Positions 35,173-44,442 of a stretch of DNA of 64,000 nucleotides are shown here, piece after piece. Numbering within the stretch: the first letter of the stretch is position 1; each line of letters starts with the position of its first letter. The position numbers were made by a program, and so were the translations under genes. The DNA is from G965227875 sp965227875 (GTDB lineage: Bacteria; Pseudomonadota; Alphaproteobacteria; Rhizobiales; JAJFHC01): NCBI GenBank assembly GCA_965227875.1, contig OZ245783.1:496001-560000 (forward strand), given 5' to 3'. The notes under the pieces were generated by a model. The model worked only from the letters and a program-made list of their open reading frames with translations, was not told where the DNA came from and did not search any database.

Positions 35173-37608
35173 ATGGTGCCCGACCATGCCCGAGTAGTGA
35201 TCGTCGGCGGCGGTGTCATGGGGTGCGGCCTCGCCTATCATCTGGCGCATGAAGGCTGGTCGGACATCCTGCTGCTGGAGAAGGCCGAACTGACCTCCGG
35301 TTCCACATGGCATGCGGCCGGCCAGATCACCCATTCCACGTCCAGCTTCGGGCTCGGCAAGTGCGTCGACTACAATATCGGGCTCTATTCCGGCGCCCTC
35401 GAGCGGGAGACCGGCCAGTCGGTGACATGGCACGGCTGCGGCTCGTTCCGGCTGGCCTACACCGAGGACGAAATGGACTGGCTGCGTCATACGCTGAGCG
35501 TCGGCCGGTCGCTCGGCTTCAACATCGAGCTTGTCGGCACCGACAGGGTCGCTGCACTTCACCCCTTCTACAATCTCGACGGCGTTCTGGGTGCGCTTCA
35601 CACACCCGACGATGGCCATGTGGACCCGTCGGGCGTGACCCAGGCCCTGGCGGCGGGCGCCCGCCGCCTCGGCGCGCGCATCGTCCGCCGGTGCCGCGCG
35701 ACGGACATCAAGTGCCTGCCGAACGGCGAGTGGAAGGTCTCGACCGAACAGGGCGACGTGGTCTGCGAGCATGTGGTGAATGCGGGCGGCACCTACGCGC
35801 GCCAGATGGGGGAATGGAGTGGGCTGCAATTGCCCATGACCTCCATGACGCACCACTATTTCGTGACCGACACGGTGCCGGAGTTTCTCGAACTCGAGCG
35901 CGAACTGCCCGTCGTGCGCGATGACAGGCTGGTCTCCGGCTACATCCGCATGGAACAGAAGTCGGGGCTCATCGGCATATACGAAAAGGAAAACCCCAAC
36001 ACGGTCTGGGAGGATCACTGCCCCTGGGAAGCCGAGAACGAACTTTTCGACGCCGACTACGACCGCATCATGCCCTGGCTGGAGAATGCGCTGGACCGCA
36101 TGCCGATCTTCGCGGAACTCGGCATCAAGCGGGAGGTGCACGGCGCCATTTCCCATCCGCCGGACGGCAACCCGCTGATCGGTCCCGCGCCGGGCGCGCG
36201 CAACTACTGGTGCTGCTGCGGCACCCAGATCGGGATTGGCTGGGGACCGGGGCTCACCCGTGAACTGGCGCGCTGGATCGTCCATCGCGCGTCGGACATC
36301 TCGATGCGCGAGTACGATCCGCGCCGGTTCGGCGACTACGCCGACAAGGACTGGCAGGTGATCAAGGCGAAGGAGGACTACTGCCTGCGCCACGAAATCC
36401 CCTTCCCCCATTTCAACCGCCTGGCCGGACGCCCGGTAAGGCCCGGCCCGCTCTACGAACGCCTTGCGGAAAAAGGCGCGGTCTTCGAAGAGGTTTACGG
36501 CCATGAACGTCCGCGCTGGTTCGCCCGCACGGGCGTGGAGCAGAAGGATCACTACTCCTTCAGGCGCAACGTGGTGCACGACATGGTCGGCGCGGAAGTC
36601 CGCGCGGTACGCGAACGTGTCGGCATCATGGACGTTACCGCCTTCACCAAGGTGGAGGTCTCCGGACCCGGCGCGGCCGGCCTGCTCGACCGGCTGGTGG
36701 CCAACCGCATGCCGGCCAGGGACGGCGGCATCATCCTCACGCACATGCTCAATCGCCGCGGACGCATCGAACTCGAACTCACGATCGTGCGCATGGCGCC
36801 GGACCGCTACTACCTCGTCTGCGCCGCGTTCTTCGAACAGCGCCTCCTGGACCACCTCGCCCACAACAGCGGCGGCGAAGACGTACAGTTCGAAAACCTC
36901 TCCGGTGCGTGGGCTGCACTTTCGCTGCAGGGCCCGAAGTCGCGCGACGTGCTCGCGGCGAACACGTCCGCCGGGCTGGGCAATGCGGACTTCCGCTGGC
37001 TCGCCGCCCGCGAGATCGACATCGCCGGGCACCGGATGTGGGCATTCCGCATGTCCTATGCGGGTGAACTGGGCTGGGAGATCCACGGACCCGGCCAGCA
37101 CATGCTTGCCGTGTACGACACCCTGTGGTCGTCCGGGGAAGAACACGGCATCGCGGACTACGGGTCCTTCGCCATGAACGCCATGCGCATGGAAAAGATG
37201 TTCAAGGGCGCGGGCGAGCTGACGAACGAGGTCACGCTCCCCGAAGCCGGCGTCATGCGCTTCGCCAGGCTCGACAAGGGTGATTTTCTCGGCCGCACGG
37301 AGACCCTGAGAAGCAGCGTGAGCGAACTGCCCTGGACATGCGCCTACCTGTCCATCGACTCCGACGGCGTCGTCGACGGACATGGTGGCGAAGCGGTTTT
37401 GCTGGACGGTCGGGTTGTCGGATCCACGGCGTCCGTCGCCTATGGCCACACGGTTTCGACGGTGCTCGCCTTCGCCTACCTGAAACCGTTCGCCGCCGTT
37501 CCCGGCACTTCTCTCGAGGTGGTCGTCGCGGGCAAGCCATGCAAGGCGAGTGTGCTGGCCGAGCCCGCTTACGATCCCGAGAACCTGCTCCCGCGCACGG
37601 ATGCTTGA
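35173..37608 (+). CDS. FAD-dependent dimethylglycine/sarcosine dehydrogenase-type enzyme with GcvT domain
   Basis: The start at 35173 follows GGAGGTGG and gives 811 residues; the longer frame lacks a ribosome site. The FAD domain starts RVVIVGGGVMGCGLAYHLAHEG and has SGSTWHAAGQITHS, where the His is the expected covalent FAD site of dimethylglycine and sarcosine dehydrogenases. From about residue 470 a GcvT-like folate domain follows (VGIMDVTAFTKVEVSGPGA), which passes the removed methyl to tetrahydrofolate. It is divergent from the RpiR-Rieske operon and would take off the second and third N-methyl groups. Confidence 0.88.
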   Translation: MVPDHARVVIVGGGVMGCGLAYHLAHEGWSDILLLEKAELTSGSTWHAAGQITHSTSSFGLGKCVDYNIGLYSGALERETGQSVTWHGCGSFRLAYTEDEMDWLRHTLSVGRSLGFNIELVGTDRVAALHPFYNLDGVLGALHTPDDGHVDPSGVTQALAAGARRLGARIVRRCRATDIKCLPNGEWKVSTEQGDVVCEHVVNAGGTYARQMGEWSGLQLPMTSMTHHYFVTDTVPEFLELERELPVVRDDRLVSGYIRMEQKSGLIGIYEKENPNTVWEDHCPWEAENELFDADYDRIMPWLENALDRMPIFAELGIKREVHGAISHPPDGNPLIGPAPGARNYWCCCGTQIGIGWGPGLTRELARWIVHRASDISMREYDPRRFGDYADKDWQVIKAKEDYCLRHEIPFPHFNRLAGRPVRPGPLYERLAEKGAVFEEVYGHERPRWFARTGVEQKDHYSFRRNVVHDMVGAEVRAVRERVGIMDVTAFTKVEVSGPGAAGLLDRLVANRMPARDGGIILTHMLNRRGRIELELTIVRMAPDRYYLVCAAFFEQRLLDHLAHNSGGEDVQFENLSGAWAALSLQGPKSRDVLAANTSAGLGNADFRWLAAREIDIAGHRMWAFRMSYAGELGWEIHGPGQHMLAVYDTLWSSGEEHGIADYGSFAMNAMRMEKMFKGAGELTNEVTLPEAGVMRFARLDKGDFLGRTETLRSSVSELPWTCAYLSIDSDGVVDGHGGEAVLLDGRVVGSTASVAYGHTVSTVLAFAYLKPFAAVPGTSLEVVVAGKPCKASVLAEPAYDPENLLPRTDA

Positions 37609-37625
37609 AAGAAACGGATGCTCAC

Positions 37626-38993
37626 ATGACCCAGACCGCAAACATGTCCGACAGACTGAACGACCCCTCGTGGATCCAGGACGCCCATGCCGATCACTAC
37701 ATCCAGAGCTGGTCCGTACAGGGGGGCCGCCCGAAGGTCATCGCGGGTGGAGAGGGAAGCTGGTTCTGGGACACCGACGGCAAGCGCTATCTCGATTTCC
37801 AGTCGCAGCTGGTCAACCTCAATCTCGGCCACCAGCATCCCGCCATCGTTTCGGCCATCAAGGAACAGGCGGACCGGCTGTGTTACATCGGCCCGGGCAT
37901 GGCGAACGACGCCCGGTCGGAACTGGCGGCCCTCGTCGCGGAAGTCATGCCGGGAAACCTGGTGTCGACCTTCTTCACCACCGGGGGAGCCGCGGCCAAC
38001 GAAAACGCGATCCGACTGGCGCGCCATTATACCGGCCGGCACAAGGTCATCGCGCGCTACCGCTCCTATCATGGCGCCACCGCCGGCGCCCTCGCCCTCA
38101 CCGGCGACCCTCGCCACCATTTCGGCGGGGCCGGCCAGGACGGCGTCGTGCGCATGCTGGACCCCTACACCTACCGCTGCCCCGCGAACCATGCCTCGGT
38201 CGAAAGCTGTCCCGTCTGCTCCGGCGCGCCGCATCTGGAAGAGATCCTCATGTACGAGGACCCGTCGACCGTGGCCGCCGTCATTCTGGAAACCGTGGTC
38301 GGCACCAACGGCCTCATCGTCCCGCCCGACGGATATCTGCAGGCGATCCGCGAGGTCTGCGACCGCCACGGGATCCTGCTCATTCTCGACGAGGTCATGG
38401 CCGGGTGGGGCCGGACCGGGCGCTGGTTCGCCTGCGAACACTGGGATGTCGTGCCGGACATCATGACCACCGCCAAGGGCATCAACTCCGGTTATGTCCC
38501 GCTCGGCGCAATGACGGTTTCCGAACCGATCGCCGACTGGCTCAAGTCGCATGTTTTCCCAGGTGGCATGACTTATGCCGGCCACCCGCTGGCCTGCGCC
38601 ACCGGCGTGGCGTCCATAAGGGCCTATCGCGAGGAGAATATCGTCGACGCCGCCGCGAAGAGCGGGGAGATCCTGCGCGAACATCTCGAACGCCTCCGCG
38701 AGAAGCATCCCTCGATCGGCGAGATTCGCGGCAAGGGCCTCTTCATGGCCGTCGAACTCGTCACGAACCGGGAAACCCGTGCCCCGCTCGTTCCATTCAA
38801 TGCCAAGGGCGCGTCGGCCACGCCGATGTCGGACATGATTAAATTCGCCATGAACGAGGGACTCTACCTCTCGTCCTTCTCCAACATCATCCGCCTGACC
38901 CCACCCCTCAACATCTCCGCCGAGGACATCGCGACCGGCGTGGACATCCTCGACCGCACCCTCGAGATCGCCGACCGGCACGTCGAAAGCTGA
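37626..38993 (+). CDS. Class III aminotransferase (omega-amino acid/taurine:pyruvate type)
   Basis: 455 residues from ATG 37626, 17 bp after the flavoprotein gene. PLP motifs: FFTTGGAAANENAIRLAR, SYHGATAGALALTGDPR, LILDEVMAGWGRTG, and Lys284 in TTAKGINSGYVPLGA that binds PLP. The fold and the Cys-rich segment ESCPVCSGAPHLEEI recall taurine:pyruvate and beta-alanine:pyruvate transaminases. In this operon it would deaminate the amine left after N-demethylation. The substrate is inferred only. Confidence 0.88.
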   Translation: MTQTANMSDRLNDPSWIQDAHADHYIQSWSVQGGRPKVIAGGEGSWFWDTDGKRYLDFQSQLVNLNLGHQHPAIVSAIKEQADRLCYIGPGMANDARSELAALVAEVMPGNLVSTFFTTGGAAANENAIRLARHYTGRHKVIARYRSYHGATAGALALTGDPRHHFGGAGQDGVVRMLDPYTYRCPANHASVESCPVCSGAPHLEEILMYEDPSTVAAVILETVVGTNGLIVPPDGYLQAIREVCDRHGILLILDEVMAGWGRTGRWFACEHWDVVPDIMTTAKGINSGYVPLGAMTVSEPIADWLKSHVFPGGMTYAGHPLACATGVASIRAYREENIVDAAAKSGEILREHLERLREKHPSIGEIRGKGLFMAVELVTNRETRAPLVPFNAKGASATPMSDMIKFAMNEGLYLSSFSNIIRLTPPLNISAEDIATGVDILDRTLEIADRHVES

Positions 38994-39109
38994 CGCCCAC
39001 CCGTACCCGCCGCAACCACCGCGGACAACCGGTCAGGCGCCCGCACTTGACGCGGTCCGCGCCCGCATGAAAATTGCGGGGCATACGTGTTCGCGAGGAG
39101 ACGCAGTCC

Positions 39110-40255
39110 GTGCGCATATCGATCGTCGGGGCCGGCCCGGCCGGGCTCTACGCAGCCATTCTCATCCGCTGTGCCCGGCCGGACGCCGAAATACGCGTCT
39201 TCGAGCAGAACCCGCCCGACGCCACGTTCGGGTTCGGCGTGGTGTTTTCGGACGAGGCCCTGGCGTTCCTGAGAGCGGACGATCCGGACACGGCCGACCT
39301 CATCGAGCCGCACATGAAACGCTGGTCCGACATCGCCGTGGTCCATCGCGGCCGGCGCATCGCCATCGACGGTGTCGGTTTTTCAGGCATCGGCCGGCTG
39401 GAACTCCTCGGTCTCCTGCAGGAGCGCGCCCGCGATCTCGCCATCGCGCCCGCCTTCGGGACCAGGGTCGACACACCCGACGACCTGCCGGATTGCGACC
39501 TGGTGATTGGCGCGGATGGCCTCAACTCTGTCGTGCGTGCGGCCTCGCCGGTTGCGTTCGGCGAAAACCTGACAGAGCTGCGCAACCGGTTCGTGTGGTA
39601 CGGCGCGGACCGCGAATTCGATGCGCTGACCCAGACCTTCGTCGACACCCCGTTCGGCCCGATGAATGCCCATCATTATTCCTACGCGCCGGGACGCTCG
39701 ACATTCATCATCGAGATGACCGAAGCCACGTTCGTCTCGGGCCGGTTCGCGGACATGGCGGAGGAAGAATACCGCCGGATCTGCGAGGAATGTTTCGCCG
39801 AGCATCTGGACGGCGCGCGCCTCGTTCCCAACAACTCCGTGTGGCGCCGCTTTCCCGTCCTGTCCTGCGGCACGTGGCATCACGGCAACCGCGTCCTCGT
39901 GGGCGACGCGCTCCACACGGCGCATTTTTCCATCGGTTCGGGCACCCGTCTCGCGCTCGAGGACGTGGTCGCGCTGGTACGCGCACTGTCTTCGTCCGGC
40001 TGGGATGTCGCGGCGGGCCTTCCCGCCTATCAGGCCGCCCGCCAGCCTGTTCTCGAGAAGCTGACGGCGGCGGCGCGCAGGTCCGCGGACTGGTACGAGC
40101 ATTTCGACGACCACATGCGGCTCGAGCCCCTGGATTTCGCGTTGAGCTACATCCGCCGCGGCGGGCGGCTGAGTGCGGACCGTCTCCGGCGCATGGCGCC
40201 CGGGTTCAGCGCAATGCTCGACAGAAACGGCATCGAACTGGACATCGCGCAATGA
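39110..40255 (+). CDS. Flavin monooxygenase, salicylyl-/anthraniloyl-CoA hydroxylase type, without OYE half
   Basis: The GTG at 39110 with AGGAG upstream gives 381 residues. The start VRISIVGAGPAGLYAAILIR, the motif FGFGVVFSDEALAFLR, and LVGDALHTAHFSIGSGTRLALED match the monooxygenase half of 2-aminobenzoyl-CoA monooxygenase/reductase and salicylyl-CoA 5-hydroxylase. Those bifunctional proteins (about 770 residues) carry a further old-yellow-enzyme half that is absent here. It would hydroxylate an aromatic CoA thioester using NAD(P)H and O2. Its stop overlaps the ligase start by 4 nt. Confidence 0.8.
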   Translation: MRISIVGAGPAGLYAAILIRCARPDAEIRVFEQNPPDATFGFGVVFSDEALAFLRADDPDTADLIEPHMKRWSDIAVVHRGRRIAIDGVGFSGIGRLELLGLLQERARDLAIAPAFGTRVDTPDDLPDCDLVIGADGLNSVVRAASPVAFGENLTELRNRFVWYGADREFDALTQTFVDTPFGPMNAHHYSYAPGRSTFIIEMTEATFVSGRFADMAEEEYRRICEECFAEHLDGARLVPNNSVWRRFPVLSCGTWHHGNRVLVGDALHTAHFSIGSGTRLALEDVVALVRALSSSGWDVAAGLPAYQAARQPVLEKLTAAARRSADWYEHFDDHMRLEPLDFALSYIRRGGRLSADRLRRMAPGFSAMLDRNGIELDIAQ

Positions 40256-41817
40256 CAGGTACTCCCACGACAGACTCGCTCGCGGACGACGTGGGGTTCA
40301 CCCTCGCAGAGACCTACAACGCCTCACGGCTGCTCTGGGACAACCTGCCCGGGAACGCAGATCGTGCCGCCATCCACTGCGACGGCGGCACCGTCACCTA
40401 CGGGGAACTCGCACGGCGCGCCGCGCGCATCGGCAACTGCCTGCTCTCCGGGGGCGCCACGCCCGGCGAACGCGTGCTGCTGTTCATGAACGACGAGCCG
40501 GACTACGTCGCCGCAATCATGGGGGCCATGCGCGCAGGGCTCGTGCCGCTTCTCATCAACACGCTCTCCCCGCCCGACCTGATCCGCTTCTTTCTCGAGG
40601 ACAGCGGCGCAGGTGCAATCATCTGTTCCGCAGAATATCGCGACGTCTTCGCCGGTGATCTCGTCGCCGGCACTTCCTGCCGCAACGTCCTGGTCGCCGG
40701 CGAACACGCGCCCTGGGCGAACGCCTCCGACACCCTGCCCGAGCACCCGACGCACCGGACGGACATGGCGTTCTGGATGTATTCCTCCGGCTCTACCGGA
40801 AACCCCAAGGGTGTCGTCCACCGGCACGAGGACGCCCCCTATACCGCCGCCACCTACGAACGCTCCGTCCTGAAGCTCGCCCCGGACGACATCTGTTTTT
40901 CCGTGCCGAAGATCTTTTTCGCCTATGGCTTCGGCAATTCTGTCACCTTCCCCTTTTCCCGCGGCGCCTCCACGGTCCTGATGAGCGGACGCCCGGACCC
41001 CGCATCCGTCTATTGGCAGATCGCGCGGCACCGTCCGACCGTGTTGTTCGGCCTGCCCACGCTCTACACCGCCCTTGCCCGGCATCCAGCCGCGGACAGC
41101 GCGGACCTGGGTTCCGTGCGCCTGTGCCTGTCCGCCGCCGAAGTCCTCTCCGCCGACATTGCCGGGGCCTGGAAGGAGCGTTTCGGTCTCGATATCGTCG
41201 AAGGCCTGGGCTCGACCGAGATGCTCCACATCTACCTGTCGAACGAACCCGACGACCGCCGGACCGGATCGGCCGGCCGGGTCGTTCCCGGATACGCCGT
41301 CAGGCTCGACGGCCCGGACGGCAATGAAGTGAAACAGGGAGAGGAAGGCGTGATGTCGGTCCTGGGCCTCTCGGGCGCGCACATGTACTGGAACCGGCCC
41401 GACAAGACCGGAGAGACCATGCGTGACGGCTGGATCTACACCGGCGACCGCTTCGTCGAGGACGAGAACGGCTTTTTCTATTTCCGGGGCCGCGCTGACG
41501 ACCTCGTCAAGGTATCCGGTCAATGGGTCTACCCGCTCGAAATCGAACTGGCACTCAACGAGCACGACGGCGTCCACGAGTGCTGTGTCCAGGCTATCGA
41601 ACTGGCGGACAAACGCCTCACGCTCGTTGCCTGGGTCGTGCCGGCCGACGGCAGCACACCCGACGACGGCTTCGCCGAAACGCTCAAGAACTATGCCAAA
41701 CAGGCATTGTTGCCCCACAAATATCCGCGCCGCGTGATCTTTCTCGATGCTCTGCCGAAGACCGGCACCGACAAGATCGACCGCCAGTCCCTGCGCAACA
41801 CGCTCGACGGAATGTAG
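40252..41817 (+). CDS. Benzoate-CoA ligase family enzyme
   Basis: 521 residues. Adenylating motifs: YSSGSTGNPKGVVHRHED, GLGSTEMLHIYLS, DGWIYTGDRFVEDENGFFYFRGRADDLVKVSGQWVYPLEIE and the C-terminal Lys in PKTGTDKIDRQSLR. The length and motifs match benzoate- and 2-aminobenzoate-CoA ligases. It starts inside the stop of the monooxygenase gene (ATGA), so the pair probably activates an aromatic acid and then hydroxylates the CoA ester. No ring-cleavage genes follow in this window. Confidence 0.88.
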   Translation: MTGTPTTDSLADDVGFTLAETYNASRLLWDNLPGNADRAAIHCDGGTVTYGELARRAARIGNCLLSGGATPGERVLLFMNDEPDYVAAIMGAMRAGLVPLLINTLSPPDLIRFFLEDSGAGAIICSAEYRDVFAGDLVAGTSCRNVLVAGEHAPWANASDTLPEHPTHRTDMAFWMYSSGSTGNPKGVVHRHEDAPYTAATYERSVLKLAPDDICFSVPKIFFAYGFGNSVTFPFSRGASTVLMSGRPDPASVYWQIARHRPTVLFGLPTLYTALARHPAADSADLGSVRLCLSAAEVLSADIAGAWKERFGLDIVEGLGSTEMLHIYLSNEPDDRRTGSAGRVVPGYAVRLDGPDGNEVKQGEEGVMSVLGLSGAHMYWNRPDKTGETMRDGWIYTGDRFVEDENGFFYFRGRADDLVKVSGQWVYPLEIELALNEHDGVHECCVQAIELADKRLTLVAWVVPADGSTPDDGFAETLKNYAKQALLPHKYPRRVIFLDALPKTGTDKIDRQSLRNTLDGM

Positions 41818-41869
41818 AACCTGTCGCGACAGGGTGGCGGTTTCGGCATCCGGTCTTCGCCGGCCTCCC

Positions 41870-42325
41870 CTACTTGTCCGGAACGATATCGCAGACGATC
41901 GCGGTGGCGGGTTCGCTGCCCCGGTTGAAAAACCAGTGCACGGTATCCTCGTGCTCGAGAATGCCTTTTTCCGCGGATGCGGCGAACTCTTCCTCGCCGT
42001 CCGGCCGGCCTTCCGTCCAGGTGCCGCTGATCACCTTCACGAGCCCGGGGCGGGTGCTGTGGTCGTGTTTCGCGATCTGGCCGCCCGGCGCGATCGTGAT
42101 TTCGCGAAGCTGCAGCTTGTAGCCTTCCAGGCCGACCTGCTTGGACATGGATTTGCTTGAGATGACTCCCGCCGTCTTGACCGCGAGCCCCTTGTGCTCG
42201 GTCGGCACGCTCGTGGTTGCCAGGCTGTGGGTTGCGAAACTGCCGACTGCCAGGCCCATCACCGCGGAGAGCGCCACCGCTATCCGAACATCGGGGCCTT
42301 TTCTGTTTTCAGTCTTTCTGTTCAT
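41870..42325 (-). CDS. Exported cupin-domain protein
   Basis: The start at 42325 gives 151 residues with an N-terminal signal or anchor (VRIAVALSAVMGLAVGSFATHSLA). The cupin core shows motif 1 (GGQIAKHDHSTRPGLVKVISGTW, His ligands) and motif 2 (HEDTVHWFFNRGSEPATAIV). It is likely a metal-binding cupin in the periplasm; activity unknown. It is divergent from the LysR gene at 42430 with a dyad between them, so it is the probable target of that regulator. Confidence 0.8.
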   Translation of the reverse strand: MNRKTENRKGPDVRIAVALSAVMGLAVGSFATHSLATTSVPTEHKGLAVKTAGVISSKSMSKQVGLEGYKLQLREITIAPGGQIAKHDHSTRPGLVKVISGTWTEGRPDGEEEFAASAEKGILEHEDTVHWFFNRGSEPATAIVCDIVPDK

Positions 42326-42379
42326 CGGTCCTGTCCTTGTTGGGGAATGACGCGACCGAGTGTATGATCGGCCTCCAAG

Positions 42380-42397
42380 TACCGACAATTGATGGTA
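42380..42397. promoter_or_regulatory. Dyad operator (LysR-type box) between cupin and LysR genes
   Basis: TACC-GA-CAATTG-AT-GGTA is symmetric at 14 of 18 positions and contains the T-N11-A pattern. It lies in the 104-bp spacer between two divergent genes, 33 bp upstream of the LysR start. Confidence 0.5.
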
Positions 42398-42429
42398 TTT
42401 CATGGCCACCTGAACGGGCTTCAACTCGC

Positions 42430-43353
42430 ATGAAACGTGTTCTTCCGCCATTTTCCGCCGTCCGCGCCTTCGAGGCGGCCGCCCGGCACCTCAGCTTCAA
42501 GCGTGCCGCGGAGGAACTGAGCGTGTCCCAGTCGGCGATCAGTCACCAGATCCGCGCCCTCGAGGAGTTTCTCGGCCGGCCGCTGTTCCGCCGCGAGGCG
42601 AACGGCGTCGCCCTCACCGAAACCGGAATCCGGTATTGCCGCGACATCTCCCCGGCGCTCGACCGGATCAACGATGCCACGAGACGGTGTACCGGACGCC
42701 CGCTCGGTCCCCGAAAACTCCATGTCCGCGCCACGCCCGCCTTCGCCACCCGCTGGCTGCTTCGAAACGTGCAGTCCTTCGGCGAACTGCATCCCGACAT
42801 CGAGATGAAGGTCACCACAGGGATCGAGCTTCCGGACTTCCGGACGAGCGACGTCGATATCGTCATCCAGTACGGACAGGCGACCGCGGAAGGCCTGAAC
42901 GTCGAGCCGTTCATGTCGACAGGCCGCATTCCTGTATGCAGCCCGCGGCTGGTCGCGAAGACCGCGCTGCCGCTCAAACCCGCCGACATCCTGCAGTATC
43001 CCCTTCTGCGGGACGAGGTCGGCGACGGCTGGCGCGACTGGTTTCGCAGTGCGGGTGTCGACTGCCCCGACAGGCTCGGCGGTCCGGTCTTCGAGCACTG
43101 TGACCTCAGCCTGCGGGCAGCCGAACTCGGGCACGGCATCGCCCTCGCCTACGAAACCCTCGTCACCGACGAAATCGCCGCAGGTGCCCTTCTGAAGGTC
43201 TGCGAAATCAGGACCCCGCCCCGGGAGATCTATTCCATCGCTTGTCCGACGGACCGGATGTCCAGGCGCAAGGAGTCGGCTTTCCGGGCCTGGCTTCTCC
43301 AGAACGCACCGCACCAGGAAATGCTGACGCCGGGCCTCGTCGAACCGGCCTGA
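42430..43353 (+). CDS. LysR-type transcriptional regulator (GcvA-like)
   Basis: The start at 42430 gives 307 residues. The winged helix is PPFSAVRAFEAAARHLSFKRAAEELSVSQSAISHQIRALEE, strongly GcvA-like, followed by a periplasmic-binding-type effector domain. Divergent from the exported cupin gene; it likely controls that gene and itself. The effector is unknown. Confidence 0.92.
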   Translation: MKRVLPPFSAVRAFEAAARHLSFKRAAEELSVSQSAISHQIRALEEFLGRPLFRREANGVALTETGIRYCRDISPALDRINDATRRCTGRPLGPRKLHVRATPAFATRWLLRNVQSFGELHPDIEMKVTTGIELPDFRTSDVDIVIQYGQATAEGLNVEPFMSTGRIPVCSPRLVAKTALPLKPADILQYPLLRDEVGDGWRDWFRSAGVDCPDRLGGPVFEHCDLSLRAAELGHGIALAYETLVTDEIAAGALLKVCEIRTPPREIYSIACPTDRMSRRKESAFRAWLLQNAPHQEMLTPGLVEPA

Positions 43354-43375
43354 CCCGGTCGGTCCGCCAGGCTGT

Positions 43376-44263
43376 CTAGATCGTATCGAGGGGCACCCTG
43401 AGAAAACGCTTCCCGGCCCTGTCCGGTTGCGGCAGATGCCCTGCGCGGATGTTGACCTGCAGCGACGGAATGATCAGCGACGGCATGGAAAGGGTCTTGT
43501 CGCGCGCTTCTCGTGTCGCCACGAACTCATCCTCGGTGACGCCGTCGCGCACATGGATGTTTTCCGCGCGTTCCGCACCCACCGTCGTTTCCCATCGGAT
43601 CTCACGTCCATTGGGGCCGTAGTCATGGCACATGAAGAGCCTCGTCTCCGGCGGCAGGCTGTCGAGGACCCGGCGGATGGACCTGTAGAGCGTGCGCGCG
43701 TCTCCTCCGGGAAAGTCGGCCCGCGCGGTCCCGCCATCCGGCATGAACAGCGTGTCGCCGACAAAGGCCGCGTCCCCCATCACGTGCGTCATGCAGGCCG
43801 GCGTGTGGCCGGGGGTATGCATCACCCTCACGTCCATCGTGCCGATTCGGTACGTGTCGCCGTCCGCGAACAGGCGGTCGAACTGGCTGCCGTCACGCTG
43901 GAACTCGGTCCCCTCGTTGAACACCTTGCCGAACACGTCCTGCACGATCACGATGTCCTCGCCGATGCCGATCTTTCCGCCCAGGCGGTCCTGGACATAA
44001 GGGGCGCCCGAGAGGTGATCCGCATGGGCATGGGTCTCGATCAGCCATTCGACTTCGAGGCCGTGGGTTTCCACATGCGCGATCAGGCGATCCGCCGAGT
44101 CGTACGAGATGCGGCCGGCGGCGTAGTCGATGTCCATGACGGCGTCGACGATCGCGCAGCTTTTCGATGAGGGATCGCGCACGACGTAGCTGATCGTCCC
44201 GGTCCGGGGATCGTGAAATCCGGCGACTTCGGGTTTGATGACGGCCTCGACGGGCATGTCCAT
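43376..44263 (-). CDS. MBL-fold hydrolase, persulfide dioxygenase/ETHE1-like
   Basis: 295 residues. The metal motif THAHADHLSG (His78, His80, Asp82, His83) is followed by MHTPGHTPACMTHVMGD and VGDTLFMPDGGTARADFPGGDA, a set found in ETHE1/Blh-type persulfide dioxygenases rather than in glyoxalase II. The ribosome site GAGGGA precedes the ATG. It would oxidise glutathione persulfide with O2 to sulfite. It is divergent from a universal stress gene with a FixK/FNR box between, which fits a link to oxygen and sulfur stress. Confidence 0.82.
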   Translation of the reverse strand: MDMPVEAVIKPEVAGFHDPRTGTISYVVRDPSSKSCAIVDAVMDIDYAAGRISYDSADRLIAHVETHGLEVEWLIETHAHADHLSGAPYVQDRLGGKIGIGEDIVIVQDVFGKVFNEGTEFQRDGSQFDRLFADGDTYRIGTMDVRVMHTPGHTPACMTHVMGDAAFVGDTLFMPDGGTARADFPGGDARTLYRSIRRVLDSLPPETRLFMCHDYGPNGREIRWETTVGAERAENIHVRDGVTEDEFVATREARDKTLSMPSLIIPSLQVNIRAGHLPQPDRAGKRFLRVPLDTI

Positions 44264-44368
44264 TCTTCCCTCCTCGAGTTCGGCCTGAAGACCCGCCAGC
44301 CCGCTGGGGCCCGGGGTTCACCCGCTCAGATGGGCCTGCAAGTGCTTTTTCGTGTATGTTTCGGCATC

Positions 44369-44382
44369 TTGATCCACGTCAA
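44369..44382. promoter_or_regulatory. FNR/FixK box
   Basis: TTGAT-CCAC-GTCAA matches the anaerobox consensus TTGAT-N4-(A/G)TCAA exactly. It lies 61 bp upstream of the universal stress gene start. If the box is centred at -41.5, transcription would start near 44417, leaving a 26-nt leader, so activation of that gene by FixK or FnrL is the simplest reading. Confidence 0.75.
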
Positions 44383-44442
44383 GGTTACGTGGGTGACCAT
44401 GTGCACAACTATGACAATCCCAAGAGTGGAAAGGAAGTTGTC

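Noticed and set aside
34189..37641. Very long minus-strand open frame (over 1100 codons)
   Set aside because: Only its last 305 codons, the RpiR gene, are real. The rest is the antisense shadow of the flavoprotein gene, which has clear FAD and GcvT motifs.
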